Assembly (NCBI GenBank): GCA_016709665.1
Contig: JADJMI010000007.1
Span: 1-17,510 of the forward strand
Direction of reading: 5' to 3'
DNA from: Betaproteobacteria bacterium
Lineage (GTDB): Bacteria; Pseudomonadota; Gammaproteobacteria; Burkholderiales; Usitatibacteraceae
Length of the DNA stretch: 17,510 nucleotides
Part shown: positions 1-8,130 of the stretch, one piece after another
Position numbering within the stretch: position 1 is the stretch's first letter
Layout of the letters: the number at the start of each line of letters is the position of its first letter
Made by a program: the position numbers and the translations under genes
Notes under the pieces: generated by a model
What the model was told of the DNA's origin: nothing
The model's database searches: none
The model's input: only the letters and a program-made list of their open reading frames with translations

Positions 1-56
1 AATGCCGGAGAACAAGGCGCGGTACGAAGCCTGGAAGGCCGGCAGGTCCGAAGTAG
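1..56 (+). CDS. Possible 3' end of an upstream gene (partial)
   Basis: The first bases read plausibly as the tail of a protein in frame 2 (MPENKARYEAWKAGR), but that frame has no stop before the next gene. A TAG at 54-56 lies in frame 3, so a one-base error near 45-52 would end the protein there. The fragment is too short to assign a family. The next gene starts about 48 bases later with its own ribosome binding site. Confidence 0.25.
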   Translation, partial: CRRTRRGTKPGRPAGPK

Positions 57-103
57 CGGACCGGCGTCACGAGACAACGACAACGATAACGAGGAGAAAC
101 CCG

Positions 104-1065
104 ATGAAGACGTACCGCTTGCTCGCCGGCGGCGTTCACACTGGCGGCCACCGCCGCGCTGGCCCAGCCCTATCCCAACAAGTCCGTGAAGCTCATCGTC
201 CCGTACCCGCCCGGCGGCGACGGACGTGATCGGCCCGCGTGATGGCGCAGCGCCTCACGACGGCGCTCGGCCAGCAGGTGGTGGTGGACAATCGCGGCGG
301 CGCGGGCGGCAACATCGGGGCCGAGGCCGTGGCGAAGTCCGCACCGGACGGCTACACGCTCCTCATGGGCGCGCTCACCTCGCACTCCATCATGGCGACC
401 CTCGAGAAGGGCACCATCCGTTACGACCTGGGCAAGGACCTCGTGCCCGTGGCGGTGGTGGGCTCGGTGCCGCTCGTCTGGGTGGTCACCCCGTCGCTGC
501 CGGTGAAGACGCTGCAGGAACTGGTGGCGTATGCCAAGGCCAACCCGGGCAAGCTCACCTACGCTTCCTCCGGCGCAGGCGCTCCCCAGAGAATGTGCGC
601 GGAACTCTTCAAGCTCAAGATCGGCGCCGACATGATCCACGTCCCGTGCAAGGGCGGCCCGGCCATGGCGGATCTCGTCGGCGGCCAGGTGCTCACCATG
701 TGCGAGACCGTCCCGGCGTCCCTGCAACTCATCAAGGGCGGAAGCTGCGCGCGCTCGCGGTCACCACGGCCGAGCGCATCTCGCAGCTGCCCGACGTGCC
801 CGCGCAGGCCGAGGCCGGCGTCACCGGCATCGAGGTGGCCTCGCTCTTCGGCGTGATGGCCCCGGCCGGCACGCCCGCGCCGATCGTCATGAAGCTCAAT
901 GCCGAGATCCAGAAGGTGCTCGCCCTGCCGGAGGCCCAGGAGCAGCTCCTCGCCCAGGGCGCCTACGCGGTGAAGATGTCGCCCGAGCAGTCGAACGAGC
1001 GGATCAAGCGGGAAATCTCGCAGTGGGCCAAGGTCATCGCGGACGCGAAGATCAAGTCCGACTGA
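104..1065 (+). pseudogene. Bug-type periplasmic solute-binding protein (TTT family receptor), frameshifted
   Basis: This is a tripartite tricarboxylate transporter receptor of the Bug family, a secreted protein that binds carboxylates in the periplasm. The ATG at 104 follows GAGGAG (91-96). A signal peptide can be read by joining frames (MKTYRLLAGG, then LAATAALAQPYPNK). Family landmarks follow: VPYPPGG, TDVIGRVMAQRL, VVVDNRGGAGGN, APDGYT, a K-GGPAMADLVGGQ segment, and a C-terminus ending IADAKIKSD. Reading through needs four corrections: one base too many near 131-134, at 219 and at 235, and one G too few near 739-741. With these the protein has about 319 residues, the normal family length. 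No large part is missing, so either sequencing error or a recent pseudogene is possible. It converges with the LysR gene and overlaps its end by 14 bases. Confidence 0.8.
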
Positions 1066-1935
1066 GCGGTCCCGCGGCGACGGCCGTCGCCGCCTCGACG
1101 AAAGCCTGCACGGGGCCCGCGCGCACGGAAGCGCGCGGGTAGACCACGCCGACCTGCCGCGCGTGTTCCGGGGAATCCACCGGAATGCGCCGCAGGCGCA
1201 CGCCTTCCGGCCAGGGCGGTGGCCAGTCCGGGATCAGCGCGACGCCGAGCCCCCGGTCGACCAGGCGCGTGATGGCGAAGAGCGAGGTGACCTCGAAGCG
1301 CTCCTGGGGCACGATGCCTTCCCGCCGCAGGTAGCGGTCCACCAGCCGGCCGCCCGCGGTGTCCCGCGACAGGCGGATGAAAGGCTCGCGGGCGAGCAGC
1401 ACGTTCAGGTCGCGCTCGCGCAGCGCGGTCGGCGCGATCACGAGCAGGGGCTCCGGCACGCAGCGGCCGCCACTCGCACGCCTTCGCCAGCGAACTCGGG
1501 CTTCACCACGATCGCGGCGTCCAGCTCCCGCGATTGACCTTTTCGTCAGAGTTCCCCGGAGCGCCGGGCGGGACGCGCACGCGCACGCGCGGGTGGCTCT
1601 TCGCGAGCCGCGCGAGGATGTCGGGCACGAGGGCCCGTCATGGCGGTCGCCACGGAGCCCGCGTGCGGTTCTCCCGCCGCGCGGTCGTCGATGGCCGCCG
1701 CGCGCAGGTCCCGCGCGGACTGCAGGAAGGCCCGGGGCGCGCCAGACGCGGGCGCCGGCTTCCGTCGGCGTCACGGTGCGCCCGGCGCACCGAGCAGGGG
1801 CGAGCCGATGTCGCGCTCGAGCGCGCGGATGCGTTGCGCGAGGGCCGCCGGCGTGAGGTTCAGCCGCCGGGCCGCCTCCGCCATGGAGCCATGGTCGGCG
1901 ACGAAGACGAAGCTTTCGAGGAAGCGGGTATCCAC
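1052..1935 (-). pseudogene. LysR-family transcriptional regulator, frameshifted
   Basis: The N-terminus read from GTG at 1935 is a LysR helix-turn-helix: DTRFLESFVFVADHGSM, AEAARRLNLTPAALAQRI, RALERDIGSPLL, then in a shifted frame AGRTVTPTEAG. The effector domain follows in pieces (ATAMTG, LVPDILARLAKSHPRVRVRV, ELDAAIVVKPEF), and the C-terminal part from about 1470 down to 1052 is one open frame (LLVIAPTALRERDL, LVDRGLGVALIPDWP). At least five frame changes are needed, near 1790, 1735, 1632, 1530-1570 and 1465. Total span is about 294 codons, as usual for LysR. A stop lies just upstream in frame, so GTG 1935 is the only reasonable start. It is divergent from the CitE-like gene, the typical placing of a LysR activator of the neighbouring operon. 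Whether it is functional depends on whether the indels are real. Confidence 0.8.
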
Positions 1936-1945
1936 AAGACGGAAA

Positions 1946-1962
1946 ATCTATCGTCTGAAGAT
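1946..1962. promoter_or_regulatory. Candidate LysR operator (ATC-N11-GAT)
   Basis: The divergent gap between the LysR start (1935) and the CitE-like gene (2034) contains the dyad ATC at 1946-1948 and GAT at 1960-1962, separated by 11 bases. LysR regulators commonly bind imperfect dyads of this size that sit between themselves and a divergent target. The match is short, and chance occurrence is quite possible. Confidence 0.25.
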
Positions 1963-2033
1963 GCCGATGTCCACTTTTTCTTTTCCCCGCAGGAGCCTAG
2001 GATCGTCGCTCCCTTCCCGTGATCGGCCTGTCC

Positions 2034-2900
2034 ATGCGCTGCAAGCTTTTCGTTCCCGGCTCGCGTCCCGAGCTGTTCGCCAAGGCGATGGCGGGCGACG
2101 CCGACGCGATCTCCATCGACCTGGAGGACGCCGTCGACGAAAGCCGCAAGGACCGGGCGCGCGAGGAAGTCGCCCGGTTCCTCCGCGAGCTGCCCGCGGA
2201 CAAGGCGAAGACGATCATCGTGCGCGTGAACGGCGTCGGCACGCCGCACTTCGAACGCGACATCGAGGCCATTTCGGGCCCGGGTCTCGACCTGGTGAAC
2301 CAGCCCATGCCGGAATCGGGCGACGAGGTGCGCGCCTGCGCCGAGGCGATGCGGCGAGTGGCCAAGGCGAAGGGGCTCGCCGCCCCCGCGGGCATCATGG
2401 CCAACATCGAGACGCCCGCCGCCTTTCGCAGGGCCGCGGAGATCGCGACGGCGGACCCGCTCGTGAAGGGCCTCCAGATCGGCTTCGGCGACCTGCTCGA
2501 GCCCTACGGCATCGAACGCTACGACCCGCGCGTCGTGCTGCATTTCCAGCTGGGCGTGAAGCTCGCGGCCGCGGAAGCCGGCATCTTCGCCTACGACTCG
2601 GCCATGGCCGACGTGAAGAACGTCGCCTTCCTGCGCGAGGAAGCGGAGACGGCCCGTCGCCTGGGCTTCCTGGGCAAGAGCGCCATCCACCCGTCGCAGG
2701 TGGCCGTGATCAACGCGGTCTTCCGTCCCACCGAGGCGGAGATCGCCCATTCGCTCAAGGTGGTGGCCTCCGCGACGGAGAACGCCGCGAAGGGCGTGGG
2801 CGCCTGGACCGTCGACGGCAAGATGATCGACGCGCCCTTCGTCGCGCGGGCGCAGGCGGTGCTTGCCGTCGCCCGGCGGCTGGGCCTCGTGCACGACTAG
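2034..2900 (+). CDS. CitE-like HpcH/HpaI family CoA-ester lyase
   Basis: A 288-residue TIM-barrel protein of the citrate lyase beta subunit family. These enzymes cleave malyl-, citramalyl- or citryl-CoA type esters, or hydrolyse malyl-CoA. Visible motifs: N-terminal KLFVPGSRPELFAKA, SIDLEDAV (28-34), VRVNG with Arg64, ANIETP with Glu126, GFGDLLEPYG with Asp153, and GKSAIHPSQ near 215-222. The Glu and Asp are the expected Mg2+ ligands of the family. An in-frame GTG at 2019 would add five residues, but the family usually begins right at M-x-x-KLFVPG, so ATG 2034 is preferred; neither has a strong ribosome binding site. It is the first gene of the long + strand cluster, and no citrate lyase alpha, gamma or accessory genes are present, so a stand-alone CoA-ester lyase is likelier than citrate lyase. 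Its exact substrate cannot be read from sequence. Confidence 0.9.
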   Translation: MRCKLFVPGSRPELFAKAMAGDADAISIDLEDAVDESRKDRAREEVARFLRELPADKAKTIIVRVNGVGTPHFERDIEAISGPGLDLVNQPMPESGDEVRACAEAMRRVAKAKGLAAPAGIMANIETPAAFRRAAEIATADPLVKGLQIGFGDLLEPYGIERYDPRVVLHFQLGVKLAAAEAGIFAYDSAMADVKNVAFLREEAETARRLGFLGKSAIHPSQVAVINAVFRPTEAEIAHSLKVVASATENAAKGVGAWTVDGKMIDAPFVARAQAVLAVARRLGLVHD

Positions 2901-2939
2901 TTTCACTTGGGACCATAAGAAGACAACCGGAGGAAATCC

Positions 2940-3905
2940 ATGAAAATCGCCCGTCCGCTCCTCGCGCTGGCCGCCGCCTTCGCGTTCGCGCTGCCCGCCG
3001 TCGCCCAGTCGAAGTTCCCCTCGCGCACCGTCTCGCTCGTCGTGCCCTACCCGGCCGGCGGCTCCAACGACATCTTCGCGCGCGCCCTCGGCAAGAAGCT
3101 CGCCGAGGCCTGGGGCCAGCCCGTCATCGTCGAGAACAAGCCGGGGGCCGGCGGTTCCATCGGCGCGGCCTTCGTCTCCAACGCCGCCCCGGACGGCTAC
3201 ACCATCATGCTGCTGTCCTCGTCGTTCACGACGAGCGCGGCCATCCAGCCGAAACTGCCCTTCGACCCCGTGAAGGGCTTCACCCCGATCGCGATGGTGG
3301 CCCGCGGTCCGATGGTGCTCACCGTTTCGAACGGCGTGCCGGCGAAGACGTTCGCGGAGTTCCTCGCGCTCGCCAAGTCGAAGCCCGGCAAGCTCAACTT
3401 CGGCTCGTCGGGGCAGGGCAGCACCAACCACTTCGCCACCGAGCTCCTCATGGGCGCGGCCGGCATCCAGATGACCCACGTGCCCTACAAGGGCATGGGG
3501 CCGGCCACGGCCGACGCCATCGCGGGCCACATCGATGTCCTCGTGGCGAGCGCGCCTTCGATCATGCAGCACGTGCGCGGCGGCAAGGTGCGCGGCCTGG
3601 GCGTCACCAGCAAGGGGCCCTCGCCGGTCGTGCCGGAGCTGCCGGCCATCTCGGCGACCGTGCCGGGTTACGCGTTCGACCTCTGGTGGGGCGTGCTCGC
3701 GCCCCCCGGCATGGCGAAGGAACTGGCCGCGTCGATCAACGCGGAGATCAACAAGGCCCTCGCGAGCGCCGACCTGAAGGAAACGCTCTCGCGCGAGGGC
3801 ACGGAACCCTACGTGATGACGCCGGCCCAGGTCGCCGAGACGATCCGCTCGGAGATCGAGGAGTGGAAGAAGGTCGCCGCGCGCGCCAACATCAAGGTGG
3901 AGTAG
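2940..3905 (+). CDS. Bug-type periplasmic solute-binding protein (TTT family receptor)
   Basis: An intact 321-residue secreted receptor of the Bug family. GGAGG at 2929-2933 lies six bases before the ATG. The signal peptide covers about residues 1-22 (basic start, Ala/Leu-rich core, ending AVAQ). Mature-protein landmarks are VVPYPAGGSNDIFAR, VIVENKPGAGGS, APDGYT, and VPYKGMGPATAD, which form the two lobes and ligand cleft of the family. No TctA/TctB membrane genes lie in the window, as is common for Bug proteins in Burkholderiales, which have many orphan receptors. It sits 39 bases after the CitE-like gene and directly before a CoA-transferase, so its ligand is probably the acid handled by those enzymes (inference). 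Confidence 0.93.
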   Translation: MKIARPLLALAAAFAFALPAVAQSKFPSRTVSLVVPYPAGGSNDIFARALGKKLAEAWGQPVIVENKPGAGGSIGAAFVSNAAPDGYTIMLLSSSFTTSAAIQPKLPFDPVKGFTPIAMVARGPMVLTVSNGVPAKTFAEFLALAKSKPGKLNFGSSGQGSTNHFATELLMGAAGIQMTHVPYKGMGPATADAIAGHIDVLVASAPSIMQHVRGGKVRGLGVTSKGPSPVVPELPAISATVPGYAFDLWWGVLAPPGMAKELAASINAEINKALASADLKETLSREGTEPYVMTPAQVAETIRSEIEEWKKVAARANIKVE

Positions 3906-3909
3906 GGCG

Positions 3910-5105
3910 GTGACGGGACCCTCGCCGGCATCCGGGTCCTCGACCTGTCGAGCTACATCGCCGGGCCCTACGGCTGCACGCTGCTCGCGGACCTGGGGGC
4001 CGACGTCGTCAAGATCGAATCCCCGGAGGGCGACACGCTGCGCAAGTACCCGTCGACGCTGCCGACGGAAAGTCGCGCGTTCCTCGGCGTGAACCGCGGC
4101 AAGCGCGGCCTCGCGCTGGATCTCAAGAAGCCCGAGGGCCTCGCCGTGCTGAAGCGGCTGGTCGTGAAGGCCGACGTCCTCGTCCACAACTTCCGGCCAT
4201 CGGTGCCGCCGCGGCTCGGGATCGACTACGCCTCCCTGAAGGCCGTGAACCCGCGCCTCGTGTACTGCGCCCTCACGGGCTACGGCGAGACGGGGCCGCT
4301 GCGCGAGAAGGCCGGCTACGACCAGGTGCTGCAGTCCCTCACGGGCATGTGCGCGATGCAGGGGCCGGACGCGGACCACCCGCAGATCCTCTACGGCTCC
4401 GTGGTCGACTACTACGCGGCCTCGATGCTGGCGTTCGCCGTGTCCTCGGCGCTCTTCGAGCGCAGCCGTACGGGCGAGGGACGGCTGGTGGATGTCTCGC
4501 TCCTGCGCAGCGCGCTCACGATGCAGTCGGCGCGCTTCGTGTGGGCCGAGGGCGAGCCGCCCGACGTGCCGCGCGACATGCGCTCGGGCGGCGTGACGGG
4601 CATCCATCCCACGAAGCGGGGCAGCCTGTATCTCTCGGCCAACACGCCGCACTTCTGGGCGGCCCTCTGCGAGCTCGCGGAGCTCGGGGACCTCGCGGCG
4701 GATCCGCGCTACGACACGGTGAAGAAGCGCGCGGCGAACGCGGCGCAGATCGTGCCGAAGCTCCGCGCGGCCCTCGCCACGCGAACCGCCCTCGACTGGG
4801 AGGAGCGCTTCGGCGAGCGCGTGCCTTGCGCCGCCGTGCGCAGCGTCGAGGAGATGTTCGACCACCCGCAGGTCGTCGCCGAAGGGCTCATCGACACCTA
4901 CGAGCACGCGAAGGCGGGCCGCTTCCGGGGCTTTCGCGAACCCGTGCGCTTCGGCGGCGAGCCCGCCCCGACGCCGCGCGCGGCGCCCCTCTTCGGCGAG
5001 CATGCGCGCGAGCTTCTCCTCGAGGCGGGTTACGGCGCGCCGGAGATCGACGCGCTGCTCGCGGCCGGCGCGGTGCCGGCACCGGAGGCCGCCGGTGGCC
5101 ATTGA
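3910..5105 (+). CDS. Family III CoA-transferase (CaiB/BaiF), one-base frameshift near start
   Basis: This enzyme moves CoA between carboxylic acids. From GTG 3910 the first codons read MTGP, but the rest of the protein is in another frame (LAGIRVLDLSSYIAGPYG, LLADLGADVVKIE). Restoring one C in the run at 3919-3921 gives MTGPLAGIRVLDLS, the standard family beginning, and a full 398-residue protein. No usable start exists in the main frame before GTG 4089, which would delete about 60 conserved residues. Asp167 in GSVVDYYAAS matches the position of the catalytic aspartate of formyl-CoA transferase (Asp169). Other landmarks are NFRPSVPPRLG, NPRLVYCALTGYG and RTGEGRLVDVSL. The gene starts four bases after the receptor stop and overlaps the amidohydrolase start, so it is part of one operon. 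The substrate pair is unknown. Confidence 0.88.
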
Positions 5106-5985
5106 GGTTCCGCACAGCGCGGGCACCGCGAAGCCGCGTCTCGTGCCGCCGCCGTTCTCCTGCGATTCGCACCTGCACGTCTACGACGCACGATTCCTGG
5201 CGGCACCCGGCCAGGCCGTGATGCCGCGGGCGAGCGTCGCCGAGTACCGCTTGCTGCAATCCCGCCTCGGCACCACGCGGGCCGTCGTCGTCCAGCCCCG
5301 TGCCAACGGCACGGACAACACGGTGACCGTGGACGCGGTCGCGCAACTCGGTCTCGCGAGCGCGCGTGGCGTGGCGGTGCTGCATCCGTCCGCGAGCGAC
5401 GCGCAGCTGCGCGAACTGGACGCGGCCGGCATCCGGGGCCTGCGGATCAGCGCGCACGAGCCCCTGCAGGGCGTCTGCACCGTCGACATGATCGAGCCTC
5501 GCGCGCCGGATCCCCTGGGCTGGCACGTGCAATTGCACCTCACGGCCGACCAGCTCGCGGCGAACTCGGCGATGATCGAGCGCCTGCCGTGCCGGATCGT
5601 CATCGACCACCGCGCCAGGCTTCCGGCCGGGGCCGGGTCCGCGCACCCCGCGTTCGCGCTCGTCCGTCGCCTGCTCGACGCCGGCCGCGCCTGGGTGAAG
5701 CTCTCGGGCCCGTATCTCGACTCCCGCACCGGCGGCCCCGCCTGGGCGGATGTCGCCGGGGGCGCGAAGGCCCTCGCCGCGGCCGCGCCCGAGCGCATGC
5801 TCTGGGGAAGCGACTGGCCCCATCCCACCGAGAAGGACGCGAAGCCCGACGACGCGGCCCTGCTCGACGTGCTCGCCGACTGGGCGCCCCACGAGGCCGC
5901 CCGGCGACGTATCCTCGTCACCAACCCCTGCGAACTCTACGGATTCGAACCGCCGCAACCCACCCTCCCGGAGGAGACACCATGA
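5095..5985 (+). CDS. Amidohydrolase of the 2-pyrone-4,6-dicarboxylate lactonase type (COG3618-like)
   Basis: A 296-residue TIM-barrel hydrolase. GTG 5095 overlaps the end of the CoA-transferase by 11 bases, and upstream in-frame codons fall inside that gene, so this start is chosen. Key motifs: CDSHLHVYD (His26, His28), a histidine pair region WHVQLHLTADQ (144-153), IVIDHRAR (168-174), and LWGSDWPHPT with Asp240. This layout matches cytosolic lactonases such as LigI, which opens a pyrone lactone, and related uncharacterised hydrolases. Near residues 133-141 the family usually has a PLARRI-like stretch before PLGW. Here it reads EPRAPDPLGW, while the other frame at 5494-5507 gives LARRIP, hinting at two compensating indels. 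The gene ends in an ATGA overlap with the next Bug receptor, so a shared substrate is likely. Confidence 0.83.
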   Translation: MAIEVPHSAGTAKPRLVPPPFSCDSHLHVYDARFLAAPGQAVMPRASVAEYRLLQSRLGTTRAVVVQPRANGTDNTVTVDAVAQLGLASARGVAVLHPSASDAQLRELDAAGIRGLRISAHEPLQGVCTVDMIEPRAPDPLGWHVQLHLTADQLAANSAMIERLPCRIVIDHRARLPAGAGSAHPAFALVRRLLDAGRAWVKLSGPYLDSRTGGPAWADVAGGAKALAAAAPERMLWGSDWPHPTEKDAKPDDAALLDVLADWAPHEAARRRILVTNPCELYGFEPPQPTLPEETP

Positions 5986-6950
5986 GATTCATCCGACTCG
6001 CCGCCGCCGCGCTCGCCCTCGCGATCGCCCCCGGCCTCGCCAGCGCCCAGGCCTGGCCGAACAAGACCGTCAAGATCGTCGTGCCCTTCGCGGCCGGCTC
6101 GTCCACGGACATCCTCGCGCGCCTCATCGCCGACCACTTCGGCAAGGTGTTCGGCCAGCCGTTCATCGTCGACAACAAGGCCGGCGCCGGCGGCATCATC
6201 GGCACCGAGGCCGCCGCGAAGGCCGCGCCCGACGGCTACACGCTCATCATGCTCACGAGCGGCCCGTTCGCGAGCAACCCGGCCGTCTACGCGAAGCTCC
6301 CGTACGACCCCATCAAGGATTTCGACCCCATCGCGAACATCGGCTTCACGCCGCAGGTGTTCGTGGTCGGCCCGCAGACGAAGTTCCGCACGCTCAAGGA
6401 ACTGGTCGCGGCCGCGAAGAAGGATCCGGGCGGCATCGGGGCGGGCTCGCTGGGCAAGGGCGCCACGAGCCACCTCGCGCTCGAGGGCTTCCAGGGCATC
6501 GCGGGCATCAAGCTGAACCACATCCCGTTCAAGGGCTCGTCGGAAGCGCAGACGCAGGTGATCGGCGGCAGCGTGCCGATGATGTCGGACGCGGTGCCGG
6601 GCGTTCGCGCCCAGATCCAGGGCGGCAAGCTCACGGGCCTCGCCATCGCCTCGCTCAAGCGATCGCCTTTCCTGCCCGACGTGCCCACCTTCGCCGAGCA
6701 GGGCTACCCCGGCTACGAGGCGGTGGGCTGGATCGGACTGGGCGCGCCGGCGGGCACCCCGCCCGCGATCCTCGACCGCATGAACGCCGAGATCGTGAAG
6801 ATGCTGGGCGAGCCCGCGGTGAAGCAGAAGTTCGAGTCGCTCGCGTTCGTCTCGGCCATCGGCACGCGCGCGGAGTTCGCGGCCTTCATCAAGGCCGAGA
6901 TCGCCAAGTGGTCCAAGGTGGCCAAGGACGCCGGCGTCCGCGCCGACTGA
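5982..6950 (+). CDS. Bug-type periplasmic solute-binding protein (TTT family receptor)
   Basis: An intact 322-residue Bug-family receptor. The ATG overlaps the amidohydrolase stop (ATGA at 5982-5985), and GGAGGAG at 5970-5976 supports this start. A signal peptide ends near ASAQ (residue 23). Family motifs are VVPFAAGSSTDILAR, FIVDNKAGAGG, APDGYT, and IPFKGSSEAQTQ. It is clearly a different paralogue from the receptor at 2940-3905, so the cluster probably senses or imports more than one carboxylate, or related ones. The LrgA gene begins 19 bases downstream, which suggests that periplasmic binding and membrane transport genes are co-transcribed. Confidence 0.93.
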   Translation: MRFIRLAAAALALAIAPGLASAQAWPNKTVKIVVPFAAGSSTDILARLIADHFGKVFGQPFIVDNKAGAGGIIGTEAAAKAAPDGYTLIMLTSGPFASNPAVYAKLPYDPIKDFDPIANIGFTPQVFVVGPQTKFRTLKELVAAAKKDPGGIGAGSLGKGATSHLALEGFQGIAGIKLNHIPFKGSSEAQTQVIGGSVPMMSDAVPGVRAQIQGGKLTGLAIASLKRSPFLPDVPTFAEQGYPGYEAVGWIGLGAPAGTPPAILDRMNAEIVKMLGEPAVKQKFESLAFVSAIGTRAEFAAFIKAEIAKWSKVAKDAGVRAD

Positions 6951-6969
6951 TGTCGCGCAGTCCCGCCGC

Positions 6970-7314
6970 ATGATCGCCGGTCTCGTCCAGATCCTGCTCT
7001 TCCAGGGGCTGGGCGAGCTCGTCGCGAAGTTCTTCCTGCCGCTCATTCCCGGGCCCGTCATCGGGCTCGTCCTCCTGGTGGCGTGGCTTCGCTGGCGCGG
7101 CGGCGTGCCGGAGTCGCTCGACGGCGTTGCGACGGCGTTCGCGCAGAACCTGGGCCTGCTCTTCATTCCCGCGGCCGTGGGCGTCGTGATGTTCTGGCCG
7201 CAGCTGCGCTCGCATGCCCTGGCCATCGCCGTCGCCCTCGTCGCCAGCGTCGTCGCGACGATGGCCGTGACGGCGCTCGTGCTGCGCGCCCTGTCGAAGG
7301 ACGACCCGGGATGA
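6970..7314 (+). CDS. LrgA/CidA family membrane protein
   Basis: A 114-residue hydrophobic protein with about four membrane segments, of normal family length. The conserved family signature is visible in LFQGLGELV followed by LPLIPGPVIGLVLL, and NLGLLFIPAAVGVV. LrgA/CidA proteins pair with LrgB/CidB. They were first described as holin-like factors in cell death, and more recently LrgAB-type pairs were linked to transport of pyruvate, glycolate and similar small carboxylates. ATG 6970 has no clear ribosome binding site, so translation may depend on the upstream gene. Its stop overlaps the LrgB start by ATGA (7311-7314), which shows translational coupling. In this acid-catabolism setting a carboxylate transport role seems likelier than lysis control (inference). 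Confidence 0.88.
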   Translation: MIAGLVQILLFQGLGELVAKFFLPLIPGPVIGLVLLVAWLRWRGGVPESLDGVATAFAQNLGLLFIPAAVGVVMFWPQLRSHALAIAVALVASVVATMAVTALVLRALSKDDPG

Positions 7315-8039
7315 CGCCCCAGATCCCGGCCATCCACGAGATCTGGGTCTACCTGTCCGGCAGCCCGCTCCTCGCGCTCATCCTCACGCTCTCGGCCTAC
7401 CAGCTGGGCGTGATGGCGTACGAGCGCTCGGGCCGCAACCCGCTCGCCAACCCCGTGCTCATCGCGATCGTCCTCGTGGCCGCGACGATCACGGCCATCG
7501 ACATGCCCTACGCGAAATACTTCGAGGGCGCGCAGTTCGTGCACTTCCTGCTCGGCACCGCCACGGTCGCGCTCGCGGTGCCCATTACCAAGGGCCTGGT
7601 GGCGTTGCGCGGCCGCGTGTTCCCGATGCTGGCCGCGCTGCTGGCCGGCGGCGCGACCTCCATCGTCGTCGGGGTGGGGCTCGCGAAGCTGCTGGGCGCG
7701 AATGCCGCCATCGTGGGCGGCTTCTGGGCCAAGAGCGTCACGGCGCCCATCGCCATGGGCATCGCGGAGCGCTCGCTCCTTTCGCCCACGCTCACCGCGG
7801 CGTTCGCCGTGTCGACGGGCATCCTCGGCGCGATCCTCGTGCGCGTCACGATGGATGGGCTCGGCATGAAGTCGTGGTGGCAGCGCGGCTTCGCGCTCGG
7901 CGTCGCGGCCCACGGCATCGGCACCTCGCGCGCGTTCAGCGTGCACCCGGAGGCGGGCACCTACGCCTCGCTCGGCATGGGCCTGCACGGCGTGCTCGGC
8001 GCGGTGCTCATTTCCATCGCCGTGCGATACGTCGCCTGA
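7311..8039 (+). CDS. LrgB/CidB family membrane protein
   Basis: A 242-residue integral membrane protein with several hydrophobic helices. The most conserved LrgB block is present: AIVGGFWAKSVTAPIAMGI, where the KSVT-PIA motif is diagnostic, and near the end GVAAHGIGTSRAF. LrgB partners LrgA in the inner membrane; in plants an LrgAB fusion (PLGG1) carries glycolate and glycerate. Coupling to LrgA is by a four-base overlap. A gap of 91 bases follows before the next gene, in which no clear terminator or promoter is seen. Confidence 0.92.
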   Translation: MTPQIPAIHEIWVYLSGSPLLALILTLSAYQLGVMAYERSGRNPLANPVLIAIVLVAATITAIDMPYAKYFEGAQFVHFLLGTATVALAVPITKGLVALRGRVFPMLAALLAGGATSIVVGVGLAKLLGANAAIVGGFWAKSVTAPIAMGIAERSLLSPTLTAAFAVSTGILGAILVRVTMDGLGMKSWWQRGFALGVAAHGIGTSRAFSVHPEAGTYASLGMGLHGVLGAVLISIAVRYVA

Positions 8040-8130
8040 TTGCGACAGGCCATGGAAATTTCCGCGAGGCGGCGAACTTTCGTGCGGAACCGGCGTTCCA
8101 ACCGGGCCAATCCCCACGGAGGATGCGCCC

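Noticed and set aside
74..91. Three near-identical six-base units (ACAACG, ACAACG, ATAACG) before the first receptor
   Set aside because: Too short and imperfect to call a functional repeat; probably chance next to the ribosome binding site.
1640..3913. A 757-codon + strand frame across the CitE-like and receptor genes
   Set aside because: It is a shifted frame of real genes with Arg/Gly/Pro-rich content and no recognisable domain.
8053..8095. Inverted repeat TTCCGC...GCGGAA after lrgB as a terminator
   Set aside because: Six-base arms with an 18-base loop and no T-tract are too weak in a GC-rich background.
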